From NCBI RefSeq assembly GCF_020906515.1, contig NC_085850.1:3968001-4032000 (forward strand): a stretch of DNA of 64,000 nt, given 5' to 3'. Source of the stretch: Vanrija pseudolonga (lineage: Eukaryota > Basidiomycota > Tremellomycetes > Trichosporonales > Trichosporonaceae). Positions 1-11,600 of the stretch are shown here, piece after piece. The position numbers and the translations under genes are program-made. The notes under the pieces were generated by a model. It was not told the origin of the DNA. It did no database searches and saw only the letters and a program-made list of their open reading frames with translations. The first letter of the stretch is position 1, and every line of letters begins with the position of its first letter.

Positions 1-2
1 GG

Positions 3-636
3 TCAACCCACCCCAACGCGCACGTCCTCTTCCCGTGGCTGCACTCGTTCAGCAACCACCTCACGACGGGGGACAACCTCCTGCGCTCGGTGCTCATCCC
101 CGACGTGGTGCCGGCCGACATTTTGGCGGGCAGGCCAGAGGGCGCGTTCTCGCTCGTCGCGGGCGACTTTGAGGAGGTGTACGGCCCGCAGCACTGGCGC
201 GAGGGCGCCGGCGGCGGAAGCGACGAGGCGAACAACGCCGACCAGCGCGGGCGGTGGGGCGCCGTCGTGACGTGCTTCTTTATCGACACGGCGCGTAACG
301 TGCTCAACTACCTCCGCATCATCCACACCATCCTCGCTAACGGCGGCGTGTGGATCAACCTCGGCCCGCTGCTGTGGCATTTCGAGAACTCGCCCACGCC
401 CTCGGCCAAGGGCGAGGTCGGGAGCATTGAGCTCTCGCTCGACGAGGTCAAGGAGCTCGCGCGCATGGTCGGCTTTGAGATCAAGGAGGAGAAGATGGTC
501 CGGTCGACGTACACTGGCGTGCCGGACAGCATGCTCGAGCATGTGTACAACGTGAGTTGAAGCATCGTAGCGCACCCACCTCACACCCCAGTGCGCATTC
601 TGGACCGCCACAAAGCTGCCCAAGACGGCAGCGTAG
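3..636 (+). CDS. Carnosine N-methyltransferase-like (N2227 family), 3' part only
   Basis: Partial gene cut by the left window edge. The open frame runs in from base 3 (STHPNAHVLFPWLHSFSN...) to 551. An intron with a GTGAGT donor and CAG acceptor lies at 552-591, and a last exon at 592-636 ends in TAG. The frame carries the FPWLHSFSN stretch, the VVTCFFIDTARNVLNYLRII block and a WINLGPLLWHF motif. These are characteristic of the S-adenosylmethionine-dependent N2227/carnosine N-methyltransferase family, which methylates histidine dipeptides. The last exon supplies CAFWTATKLP, matching the way family members end. Its 3' end faces the DGK1 gene. The N-terminal SAM-binding part lies outside the window, so the start and full length are unknown. 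Confidence 0.85.
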
Positions 637-894
637 ACACAAAGTAGAACCAAGCATAGCCCCCTACACGCTAGACACATTTGACATCACATGCGCCTCA
701 ATATGTATGTTGAAACAGTCGTTGTCGTCGCGTCGTCGTCGTCGTCGTCGCCGTCGCCGTTCCCAAAAGATCACAGAGGTATAAATCTAACCTGATACGC
801 GGACAAATATGTAGTTGAAACAGTGCGGCTGAAGTGGAAGTGGCTTCGCCTGGTAGTCTTTTCGTCTTCACCGCCTAGTAGCCGTCTTCACCAT

Positions 895-2305
895 TTAGTA
901 GCCCAGGATGAAGTTGGTGGCGGCAAGCCAGGCCCAGACGACGGCGCCGCTGAGAATCGGCAGGGTGAGGTTGTCGTCAAAGCCGAGGTCGAGGGCCTCG
1001 ACGACGGCGCCGCCGAGGCCGACGACGACGCCGGTGGCGATGAGGCCGAGGACGCCACCGTCAATGATGGCCCAGGTTCCCTTCTCCCAGTGGTAGAAGA
1101 CGCCGATGCCAAAGCCAGTGACGGCGGCGGCGAGGAAGCCGGCGAGCGACTTGCGCGGCGCAAACGGCAGCCACTTGATGCCGGGGAAGTGGGGCGGCAG
1201 GGGCGGCGTGTACTTGCCCCAGAGGCGGCCGATAGTCGAAGCGGTAGTGTCGGACCACGAGAGGCTGTGTGTGTATGTGAGAACGAGAAGCCAGCTACAC
1301 ACTTACGTCAGGATCGACACGACGGCCACATCGCGCGGGTACAGCGCGAGCACGAAGATGACGCCGACGAGGTACCACACTGTGCCGTTGATCTTGTCGC
1401 GCTCCGACTCGCGCATGAGGAAGCCGACGGTCGCCTCCCACGCCTCGGCGAACGCGGGGATGTTGAGGCGCAGCGCGTCGTTGGCGCTGATGAAGGCGAG
1501 CAGGGCAGTGAGCACCTTGATCAAGGGGCCGAGCGTCGGAGGGTCGAGGTACTTGAGGTAGAGCGTGACGAAGCCTGCCGGGGGGGTTTGCGTTAGCGTG
1601 GGCGAGCAGTGGTGCGACAGATCACACGACCAGGCCGTCGGCATCGGCTGCGCAGTAGCCGCCGCCGCCGCCGCCGCCGCCGCCACATCCACCACCGCCA
1701 GCGCGGCGCTCGCCGGTCTGAGCCCACTCACCAATGCTCGAGTGGAACGTCTTGCGCGGGATCTCCCAGTCGACGGCCTTGGTCGGCGTGACCCCGGGCG
1801 GGGGCTTGGTCTTGATCGACGAGCGGCGGCGGCGGCGGATGACGGGGTTTCCATTCTGGTCGTACACGATGGCCGCAGCGGAGCGGGATGGGGGCGGCGC
1901 CGAGTCGCTAAAGACCGAGTGCTCGCCGTCCGACTTGAGCTCGGCGTCGTCGGGCACGGTGGGCAGCGTCGCCACGCCAATGGGGGGCGACTTGGCGCTC
2001 CGGCGCCGGGGGAAGGCGACGCCGTCGGCGCCGCCGCCGCCCTCGTCCTCGCTCCCGCTGCGCACCGAGCGCGAGTCGGACCAGTACCCGTTGCTTGATT
2101 TGGGCGATGCAGGCTCCACCATCCTCGCTGCGGGCGGGGCGTTCTCCTTGTCGATGGACGGCCGGCGCGCGGCGCGCGCGGGGTGGTGCGGGGCGGGGGA
2201 GGCGGACGCGCGCACGCGCGGGCTTGCGGACGGCGACGGCGCGCGCTGGTAGTTTGTGGATGGGGACGCGGCGCGCAGTGGGCGGGGGAGGGCAGCGAGG
2301 GCCAT
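895..2305 (-). CDS. DGK1: CTP-dependent diacylglycerol kinase (Dgk1-like), ER membrane
   Basis: Predicted 403 aa in three exons: 2305-1732, 1574-1307 and 1264-895. The first ~190 residues are a basic, Ser/Pro-rich, probably disordered cytosolic tail with an RRRRRSS patch. The rest is a multi-spanning membrane domain. It opens with IPRKTFHSSIGFVTLYL, continues with WSDTTASTIGRLWG and KWLPFAPRKSLAGF, and ends with GFDDNLTLPILSG. These motifs define the Dgk1/Sec59 CTP-transferase family. Dgk1 converts diacylglycerol to phosphatidate using CTP at the ER/nuclear envelope and so balances membrane-lipid synthesis against triacylglycerol storage. The start is the first ATG of a long open frame. The N-terminal tail is longer than in budding yeast (290 aa). 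Sec59 dolichol kinase is less likely because the protein is short and the SDT/DDNLT blocks are of Dgk1 type. Confidence 0.88.
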
Positions 2306-3056
2306 GGGTGCGGGTGTGGGGTGGTGTGGGAGCTGTTGAGCGAGTTGTCAAAGCCAACGAGCGGTGCTGTGTTGGATTTTGAGTGTCTTGCATCTGCCGC
2401 TACTGCTGCATCTCCACGATCTCACCACCACGGCCACACGGCCGCGCCGATTAGTCTTTGAGGACGACGCACGCGGCCGCCGAATGTGGAAAACAGGCAG
2501 GGAAGGGATTAAGCGGGGGCAAAATGGGCAAATGAGCCAAGCAAGGCAAGGGGCCAAAGGGGTGACCGAGGAAAGAACGCGTCGTCTGTCGTCGCCGCCA
2601 CCGCCGCCACCCAGCACCCAGCAAGCAAGCAAGCAAGCAGCAAGCAGGCTGACGGCAGACGTCGCGCCGGTACCTCGTCGTCCCACTCCACATCCACGAC
2701 ACTCGCCACAACTCTCACGCGGCTTTGACAAAGAAGCTGTCAAGCAGCAATAGAATCAGTAGCATTGTGGAGCAACTCGCTTCTCTTGATACGCATCGTC
2801 TCAGCCTTCTTGCTGCTGCTATACACGTGCATCTCGGTTGCTGTTGCTGTAATGTGCAGTCAAATTTGCCTCCGCATGGAACCCGCACCACCCCTTCGCT
2901 TCTCACCCTAGTCTCCCACCCCCCTCTACGTCATCCACCCACCCCAGTCGGCACCCGCTGCGTAATGTTTGACTGCATCCGTCTCTGTAGCTATACACTC
3001 AAAGCACGAGGTTGCGGTCACACCCTCGCACCCCTCGTCCAACGTCGTCTACTTGT
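2306..3056. other. Intergenic region: DGK1 promoter side and LSC2 3' side
   Basis: This is about 750 bp between the DGK1 start and the LSC2 stop. It is pyrimidine/purine-skewed, with short AGCA-type tetranucleotide runs near 2624-2645. No conserved coding frame or RNA gene was seen. Confidence 0.6.
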
Positions 3057-5049
3057 CTACTTGGCAAGCTTGACGGCCTCGGCGGCGGCCTCGTCAAGGT
3101 CGTCTAGAGGAAGCCAGTCAGCAAACGATAAACAAACACCGAGCGCCCGGCCCGTGCTCACCGTAGGCGTAGATCTTGAGACCAGACTCCTTGATCATCC
3201 TGTGGGGCGATTGGTTAGCACATGCACACACACACTTCCGGCTACACATGTTATCCGACATACTTCTTAGCCTCGGCCTCCTTGGTACCCTGGAGACGGA
3301 CAATCAGAGGGACAGAGAGGTTGAGCTCGTGGGTGGCCTGGATGATACCGTCGGCAATGACGTCGCAACGCATGATACCGCCAAAGATGTTGACAAAGAT
3401 CGACTTGACTTTCTTCTCGGAAAGGATGAGCTTGAAGGCCGCCTTGACAGCCTCGGCAGTGGCACCACCACCGACGTCAAGGAAGTTGGCGGGCGAACCG
3501 CCGTGGAGGGCGAGGACGTCCATGGTGGCCATGGCAAGACCGGCACCGTTGACAAGGCAGCCAATGTCACCGTCAAGCTTGATGAAGTTGAGGCCGTACT
3601 CGGCAGCCTGGACCTCCTGGGGGTCCTCCTGGGTGGTGTCACGGAGAGCAAAGACGTCCTTCTGGCGGAAGTCGGCGTTGTCGTCAAAGCCAAACTTGGC
3701 GTCCATGCAGAGAACACGACCGTCGGGGAGCTCGCCGAGGGGGTTGATCTCAATCTGGGTGGAGTCCTTGTCCTTGAAGATCTGGTAGAGCTTGGAGAAG
3801 GTGTCGGCGGCGTTGTCGCGGGCGTTGGGGGCAAAGCCGAGCTTCTCGGCGAGCTTGACACCGTCGGCGTGCGAGATGCCGTTCTCAAAGTCGAGAGGGG
3901 TGGTGACAATGGCCTCGGGCGTGTCGTGGGCAACGTCCTCAATGTTCATGCCACCCTGGTTGGAGGTGACGAGAACGGGGGTGCCGGCAGCACGGTCGTT
4001 GAGGATGGCAGCGTAGTACTCCTTGGCGGGGGGCATGCGCTCGGCGAGCATGACGGCGTTGCAGATGCGGCCGCCGGCACCAGTCTGCTTGGTGATGAGC
4101 TTGTGGCCGAGCATCTTGGAGGCGAAGTCCTTGGCCTCGGCGGGGCTGCGGGGGAGGTTAGTGGGTGCGGCTTGCGGCTTCACTGGCAAGCGGGGCAGGA
4201 ACGAGGGACGAAGGGGAGGGCATCGGCGCAGGTCGCCGAAGGCTGGCGCATATCGCTATGACGGCGGAGGAGGCTGCCCGCCGCTGTCGGCGAGGCAGGC
4301 CGAGCCCAAGTAGCAGTCGCGGCCGCCAAGCAAACGTAGCCGTGCGGCCAGCCACAGCAGCTCGAGCCATGTCGGCCTCGGTTCACCGCGGCTGCCGTCT
4401 CCTCTTCCCACCTGCTCCTCGTGGTCCCCTCGTCGTCCAACTCCCCGTCGTCGCCCACTCGCTCCGCACGCTTCGCGTGCTCCTCTACGACTCACGTGTC
4501 AACCATGTGCACACCGCCCTGGAAGCCGTTGTCAAAGTGTCCCTTGCCACGGCCGCCGGCGAGCACCTGCGCCTTGATGACGGTGGGCTTGCCGAACGCG
4601 GCCGCGACCGACTCGGCCTCGGCGGGCGTGAAGGCCGGCTTGCCGACGGGCGTGTCGACGCCGTACTGCGTGTGTGAGCGGGGACGCGGGGGGTGGGGCG
4701 CTCGAGCACGGCTTGAGCGTCGTGGGGTGTGGGGAGGATGGCGGGATACGCGCGGGCGGCCCTCGTCGTCCCCAGCTAGCCCCGTCCAGCAAACGCCAGC
4801 CCGTCCGCCAGTCCGCTCGCTCACTCGCGGCAAGCCGCTCGCTCACTTACCTGGTTGAGCAGCTGCACAGACTGGTACTCGTGGATCGAGAGGTTGCGGA
4901 CCTGCTGCTGCTGGAACGCGGAGCGCTGTGGGCGTTTGTGTTAGCACAAGCAGGTCGATAACGGCGCATCGGCGGGCCAGTTTGTCCGCGATAAGCTGGG
5001 CAATGGCACTCACCTTGATGGCGCGGGTGGCACGGAGGCTGCGGAGCAT
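3057..5049 (-). CDS. LSC2: Succinyl-CoA ligase beta subunit, mitochondrial
   Basis: Predicted 415 aa in six exons: 5049-5014, 4925-4851, 4665-4496, 4145-3264, 3199-3162 and 3103-3057. All phases close. The N-terminus (MLRSLRATRAIK) is a short arginine-rich mitochondrial presequence encoded by its own 36-nt exon. RNLSIHEYQSVQLL begins the mature ATP-grasp domain. KAQVLAGGRGKG is the nucleotide-binding glycine loop. The C-terminal CoA-ligase domain holds GGATAEAVKAAF and NIFGGIMRCDVIA. With the alpha subunit (Lsc1), which is not in this window, it makes ATP or GTP from succinyl-CoA in the TCA cycle. Nucleotide specificity cannot be told from the sequence. Length matches the family (S. cerevisiae Lsc2 has 427 aa). 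Exon 4 ends at an unusual but good donor, GTATGT. Confidence 0.96.
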
Positions 5050-5600
5050 GGCGATGTTTTGGGAGGGGGGGAGGAGAGAAGGGGAGAGTGGAGAGAGTGG
5101 TGTGTAGAGGTGTGTTGAGCAGAACAAGCAGATGCAGATGCAGATCAAATCGATCAATGTGCAGCGTGCGTGGGTTGCAGCCTGCCTGGTTGCTTGCGTT
5201 CCGCCAGTGAAGTTGCCGTGCCGCGGCGCCGTCACGCCTGGCTGAAAACCTCGTAGTATGGTGCAGGGGCGGGCGGGCGCCAGCCAAGCGACGACCGACC
5301 TGGCCGATGACGGCGGCGGGTGCGCCGGCCAGGCAAACTGCCGCCGTCTGCCGCCTACCTGGCTGGCTAGCCACGGCGTATTTCGGCTTGACACGTCTGC
5401 CAATAACCTGGGGCCACAAGGGCCGGAACTCCGTCACGTGTGCTCTCTACCCCAGTGGCACTGCGACACCTCAAGCAACCAACAGTCCATTGCAGTGTGC
5501 CATTTTCAATGCGTCTAAGTAGAAAAATGTAGTCTCCCTCGTCGTCCCCTCCTAGCCTCGTCATCATCATGCAGCGCGCCCCTAGATGGCGGTGGTCGCG
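5050..5600. other. Intergenic region: LSC2 promoter and 3' end of the SGNH gene
   Basis: This is about 550 bp. It should hold the LSC2 promoter and 5' leader (CT-rich on the minus strand just upstream of the ATG) and the downstream gene's 3' UTR. No further gene was seen. Confidence 0.6.
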
Positions 5601-8089
5601 TTACGTCGTGAAACTAGAGGAAAGCGTCAGCACTGTCACCCACAAACCATCCCCTCCCACTCACATGCCGAGGATCTTGAAGGGCGTCGCTGGTCCACCA
5701 GGCTCGCCGTCAAGCACACACTCGACGAAATGCGAGCCACGAGACACGAAGCGGTCGATCATGGTCAATCTGGGAAAAGAGTTAGCAGCAAGACCAACAG
5801 AGATTACTCACGTCGCAATCGGCTCCTCGACCTCGGCCGTGCCGTGCAGCTTTCGTGCGCCCTCGACATTGTCGTCGACCCAGCAGCGCGCCGTGCCAAA
5901 GCCCTTGCTCGCCGGTCCCTGGAGGTAGTAGATGCCAACGTCACCAGCGCCGATACGCAGCGGGACACGCAGACGCGACGTCGGCTGGTCGGCGTACCAG
6001 TAGTGGTGGTGCTCCGAGACCGAGTTCTTGGACGGGTGGTACGCGTGCCATCCGGATCCGAGGAAGATGGACGACGGCAGGGGGTTGACTAAGTCGCTGG
6101 CGGCGACGCAGAACGGCTCGCTCTCGCGGAAGTTTTCCAGCTCTCCAGGACGCGAGTTGAGGCGCATGGGTGGGACAGAGAGACCCGGGTCCGAGGCGTG
6201 CGACACGAGCTCGGCCTCGGTCGCGCCGTCCTCCTTGGTCTGGCCGGGGACCTGGTTCTGACGGAGACCAGCGCCGCCAAACAGCAGAGGGGTGCCGCCG
6301 ATCGACTCGCCCGAGATGCTGTCCACGCTTGGGACGTTGTACGAGTGGCCGAGGAGTGTCGACCAGCCCTCGCAGATCTGGGACATGATGTACGAGATGA
6401 GCACATCGGCGATGAGGTCGTGGCCCTCCTTGTTGGCGAGCTGCGAGTCGGTATAGAGCGATGCGAGGGCGCGGTGGGGCTGCTCGAGGTACGTCTCGTA
6501 CATGACGCCCTTGGTCGTGACGTGGGGCACGTCGTAGAACTGGGCGACGGCGTTGTGCAGGAGCTCGGGGCCGGCAAAGCCGTTCTGCGCCTGGACCTGG
6601 GGGCTAAAGTGGCCGAGAACGATGACGGCGGGCTGCTCCTTGCGGAGGAGGATGGAGCGGACCAGGAGTTCAAAGTGGCCGAGCCAGTCGTGGTCACTGG
6701 GGTGTGTTAGTATGGGATCGGCGCGGGAATGGAGGGGGGTAGCGCTCTCCCAAGCTCAGATGGCCGCGAGCAGAGCCACACCTGGGCTCCACCTGGGCGA
6801 GGCCAGCACCACGCAGCCAACACCACGCGGCCAACACCACGCGGCCAACACCACGCCCCTCCACGCCACTCACTTTGGATCCGCCGTGTCAAACTCGAGA
6901 ATCACCAAGTCGGTCCTGTCGGGCAGGTGGTGCGCGGAGCAGTAGGCAAAGTACGCCGAGTCTGTGCGCTTGACTGCGCCGTTCGTGAGCTCGTTGTTGG
7001 GGTGGGGGAAGACGCTGTTCCACCAGTCGTAAAAGCGGTGGGGGTAGCACTCTGGCGCGACGAGGTCGTCCCCTGCGCCCTGGCATGCTGTGACGCTGCC
7101 ACCAAGCACACTGATGGTGACGGGCATCCCGCTCATCGCCTTGCGGAGCACGCGCTGCACGCGGTTGCCTGTGCCGAGGTGCAGGCGGGAGCGGAGCAGC
7201 TCGAACTGGCCCCGCCGCGCGGCGATCGCGTCGCCCGGCCCGAAGACGGGGCAGAAGTCGAACGGCGCGGGGTCGGACGCCGAGCTGTTCAGGTAGTCGC
7301 GCGGCACGATGAACGTCGGGTCGTGGACGTGGTGGGTGTGGGTTTCGTTTGCTGCGCGCGGGCGTGAGCAAGCGAGCAAGCGCGCGGGTGGGGGCAGCGG
7401 ACCGAGATCTGGGCGAGGTAGGTAGATCGAGGTAGGTCTGGGCAGTCGCCGCTGCTGCCCGTGCCCAGCCCTACGCCACCACCTCGCCAGCCAGCCAGCC
7501 AGCCCCCGACGACACACTTACACATGATAAGCTTGGTGAAGAGCACGAATCCGACGACGACGGTGAGCGCGAGCCATGCGCGCTGGGACAGGCCTGGGGA
7601 GTCAGCATGGGGGCTCATGACGAGGGTGTTGAGCGCGTCGAGCGCAGCGAGACGCCATCGTTGCTATCGACGGCGCGGCGCGACGCGGCGCTTCCACGCA
7701 ACGTGCAACCAGCAGCCCGCCGATCGTGGAACAGAGGCCAGCTCGCTGTCGTCGCAGCGGCTCCCGCTCGCCAGCAGAGCAACCCTCGCAAGCGCGCAAA
7801 CCACAGGCCTCGCGGTCGCTCGCTGCGCTCGCTCCCTCAAGGCAGACTCACCAAGCCTCCCCCTCCCCCTCCGAACACCAAGCAAAGCCAGCACCCTCCC
7901 CCCAACTCCCCCCGATGCCGCCCGCTTCTCCCCAGCACCAGCATGCTCATGCACATGCGCCAAGCTCGCCTGGCGCAGCTTGTCGTCGCTGCTGCCGTCC
8001 ATCCGGTCGGTGTAGTGCGCCATCGGGGTGTCGGGCTCGATGGGGGACGGAGACCCGCCCGAGGCGTGGTTGCGTGGTCTGAGGGACAT
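5601..8089 (-). CDS. Type II membrane protein with SGNH/GDSL-like hydrolase domain
   Basis: Predicted 596 aa in six exons: 8089-7852, 7593-7522, 7351-6874, 6696-5812, 5769-5665 and 5613-5601. The cytosolic N-terminus (~80 residues) is followed by one membrane helix (WLALTVVVGFVLFTKLIM), so the bulk should face the ER/Golgi lumen. The SGNH-type blocks are ISVLGGSVTACQG (nucleophile region), DLVILEFDTADPND and ANKEGHDLIADVL, the last as a candidate catalytic His block. A C-terminal beta-rich region follows. The substrate is unknown. Proteins of this plan in fungi are thought to act on surface polysaccharides or glycans. Exon 1 is the weakest part: an ATG at 7618 (MSPHADSPGLSQ) could be used instead, but a CTGAC-CCCAG acceptor cuts through it and a GTGAGT donor matches upstream. 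The last 13-nt exon is also inferred; without it translation stops at KILGM. Confidence 0.7.
6803..6858. repeat. 14-bp tandem repeat, four copies, inside an intron
   Basis: Four head-to-tail copies of CCAACACCACGCGG, the first and last slightly changed, at 6803-6816, 6817-6830, 6831-6844 and 6845-6858. They lie in the 177-nt intron (6873-6697) of the SGNH-like gene and lengthen an otherwise ordinary intron. Confidence 0.9.
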
Positions 8090-8691
8090 TGTGTGTAGTG
8101 GCAAGAGGCGAGAACAACAACAGCAAGCCGATGTCGTTGCCGACTGTCGTAGTGGTCTGGTCGAGGATGTTCTGTGCACGTCCTTGTCCAACCAAGTCGA
8201 GATCGAGGTGTGGTCTGTCGTGGTCGAGCACTCGCTGTGCTTGCGCACTGGCAGTCCTTGTCGCGCGTGCCCTGAGAAGAAATCGTGCTGGCTGGCTGGA
8301 CGTGGCAAAAGAATGGCAGGGCACAAGCATCAGGCGGCAGGGCTACAGTCCAGTCCAGGGCTGCCCGTCTCACTCAGGGCCACCCACCCACCTTGTCCCA
8401 TTGAACTTTAGCCTGTGCCTGACATCCATCACATTGTCGCAATTAAGATCCCGCGCTGACAGGCTACACGGCTACCTTTCCAAGGCATCAAATACATTTC
8501 CAGATGCAAAAACGAGCTATATTCTACCACTGCCAACAGAGCTCGTACAAACACGCCCAGCGCGGCGGATGGAGGGGAGGGTATACGACATTGGACACGA
8601 TGCGCGTCGGCGTCGTCGCCGCGCGACGATTTCTTGCTGCTACTTCAGACGACAATCACACTGTTCAGGCGGCCAGACTCCAGCCGCCTCT
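8090..8691. other. Intergenic region: SGNH gene promoter and HAL4-like kinase 3' UTR
   Basis: This is about 600 bp upstream of the SGNH-like gene and downstream of the kinase stop. No supportable coding frame or RNA gene was seen. Confidence 0.6.
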
Positions 8692-11600
8692 CTAACCAAA
8701 CAACTTCTTCTTGGGCTTCTCCTCCTGGACCACCTTGATGTGTTGGTGGTTGACAGGCTTGCCAGGGTTGTGCGAGCAACACTCAATCGTCTGCAGCCAG
8801 TGGTCACCCTCGTCCTCGTCATTGTCGACACCGGTAATCTCGGAAGGAGGGCGAGACAGCGCACCGCCGCATTCCTGGCTGCCGCACGGGCACATTTGAT
8901 CGTCGTTGCCCTCGCCAACAAGGAGGTCAGACAGGGTGCAACGGATAGAAGGCTCGACCGCGAGCATGCGCATGAGGGCCGAGCGCGACTCGCGAGGAAG
9001 GAGGCGGAAGATGGACTCGGCGCCACCAGAGACAAATGTGCGCGTCGACGAGATTGAGGCTGCTCTTTCGCGGCGCTGCTGCACCTCCTGTCGAGACTCC
9101 TGGCGGCTGGGCGCGTTCGAGCCAATGGGTGCTCCGGGAGCGCTCGGCATTGTCACGGAGCGATCCCGACCAGTGGTGGTGCGGGCGGGCCTGGGAGCCG
9201 ACTCTGACGCGTCAATCACCTGCTCGGGCGACTGCGAAATAACCAGGTCTTCCTTGGCGTCATCGTGGCCGGGCGACGTGAGGTGGGGAAGCGTCTTTTG
9301 CCTGACAGCGCGGCCAAATGGCCCCGTCGTCATTGTTGGGATACCGGCGGTGGGCAACGAGGCAGTCGAGTCGCCAGAGCGAGGGAAGATGGTGTCGCTG
9401 GGGTCCTGCTTGGGGCTGTCGTTGAGCTCCAAGCGGTCGACTCGTGGTGTCTGCGTGTCGCTCGACGAGCATGAGCCAATCGAGACGGCAGAGTCCGAGT
9501 GGGCAATGTCGCCTCCAGACTTGCCTTCGACGGCAGTACCCGCAGTCGATGCCGACGCGGTGCGGAACGGAAGCGAGCTCGATCCATCAGGCATGAGCGT
9601 GTCCTTGCCGCCGAGCTTGCCATCAGTCAGGCCGTTGGCAAACGAAGGAGCAGGCGTCTTGACAGGAGGCTTGCGGCAGAGGTCGGGGTGCGTGTTGACG
9701 TAGAGCTTGAAGCTCAGATCCGTCTTGTAGTCGGGGATCTTCCAGGGGAAGCGACGGAGAATCATGCACATGAAGATGATGGCAACCGACCAGACATCGG
9801 TCAGGCGCGGGTCGTAAGTCTCCTTGGTAAGGACCTCGGGGGCGAGGTACGGGTCGGAACCGACGACGCCCGAAGCGGGGATCTGGTGCTTGCCGGGGTA
9901 GTGGAAGACGGTGGCAGTGCCAAAGTCGATGAGCTTGACAATGTTGTTGTTGGTCATGACACAGTTGTCGAGCTTGAGGTCACGGTGGGCGAGACCCATG
10001 CTGTGGAGGTAGTTGACACCGTCAATGATCTGGCGGAACACGCAGTAGATTTCTGCGCGGTTCATTCGGCCAGACATGACGACGCTGAAGAGGTCGTACG
10101 GGGCGTACTCCATAATCTGGGGTCAGAAGACACCTTGGCAGGTTTACTCACCTCGTAGTAGTGGCCATGGTCGTTGACAATGTCGACAGTCTCAATCACG
10201 TTGATGTGGTGGAGCGTCACGCCAACACAGAACTCGGCAGTGACCTTGCGAAGGTACTCCTTCTCGCTCTCTCCCTGTCGCCTTGGGCGGAACTCCTTGA
10301 CGGCGTATGTAGTACCGCCAGTCTTCTGGCTCGCCTTGATAAGTCTGACAGTACCACCAGCACCCGAACCAAGAACACGGCCCCACTTGCCGTACTTCTT
10401 TGACAGAGCGGCGTGAGTGGCCTCGAAGGAATCTGATGGGTGGGTGAGGGCGACGACGGGCTCGGGAACACCGGGGTAGTCGTGCAGGTTCTTTGGTGTG
10501 GCGTGGCCCGAGTTGTTGCCGTGCTTGGGAGTGTGGTGGCCAGGGGTAGGGACGGTCGAAGCAGTCGAGTGAGTGTCCATTTCCGACATGAGCAGAGTCG
10601 AGGTGCGCGAGGGGGCGGCCGACGAGGAGCGGGATCCATCCTTGTCCTTGTGGTGGTGATCCTTGTCGCTGCGGTGCTCCTTCTCCTTCTTCTTCTTGTC
10701 CGAGTGGTGACCAAAGAAGGAAGCGAGCGACGAGTGCGACTTTTCGCCGTCCTTGTCGCGGTGGTGGTGGCGCATGAATCCTACGAGGTGAGTCGTGTGG
10801 TGGCCATGGTGCTGAGCGTCACGATCCCTGCCAGCACCCTCGGGGAGGTTGGTGCTGCTCGAGGGGGCCGGGGTGGCGACACCCGAGTCGGGGACGCTGT
10901 GGCCAAACTCTTGTCCACGGAGCTGCGAGCCAGGAGTGGCGATTCCAGTAGAGGGAGAAGTGGAACCGGGGCCATTGGCGTGCTTTGAAGGCTTGTCCTT
11001 GTCGTGGTGGCCAATGTGGTGGTTCAGGAAGCGGCGGAGATCATGGAGGGGTCCATTGTGCTTTTGCGATTTCTGGCGCGAGGGAGTTGGCGATGGCGAC
11101 GCCGATGTGTTTGAAGGAGCGTGGTCGGCATGTTTGGCCTGGCTTGGCGAGTAGTGGGCCTTTTCCTTGTCGCTGCCGCCGGGGGAGCCGGACGCTGGGG
11201 AAGACGAATCGGAAAGGCCGTGAGGTGCAGTGTAGCCGTGGGAGAGGCCCGAGGGGACAGAGCGGGGCTGGGCAGGAGCGGCGGCCGACGTGGTGGCGGG
11301 GATCGCTGGCGAACCAGAGCGAGGCGAGACGTCGTTCTAACGAGGTGTATCAGCACGGTGCTCCATGAAACGGACAGAAAAGGAGCCGGTCTAAGCGAGG
11401 CTGGGGAGGGAGGAGGAAGTAGCGCGCGCACCAATCTCGTCTGCTGGTGGTGGTGATGGTGTTGCTGCTGCTGCTTCTGGCGGACACTGGCACCGCCAGC
11501 ACGCTGCCTTAGCCTCGACGTCCACGCCCACCAAGGGAGCGAAAGACGAGTCGGGCGAGGCTTGTTGTGCTGCTTTGGACGGATCATGCCGGAGGAGGGA

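Noticed and set aside
5641-5670. Earlier stop for the SGNH-like protein (ending KILGM)
   Set aside because: A GTGAGT donor overlaps that stop and a strong CTGACG...CTCTAG acceptor follows; the spliced form is preferred, though not proven.
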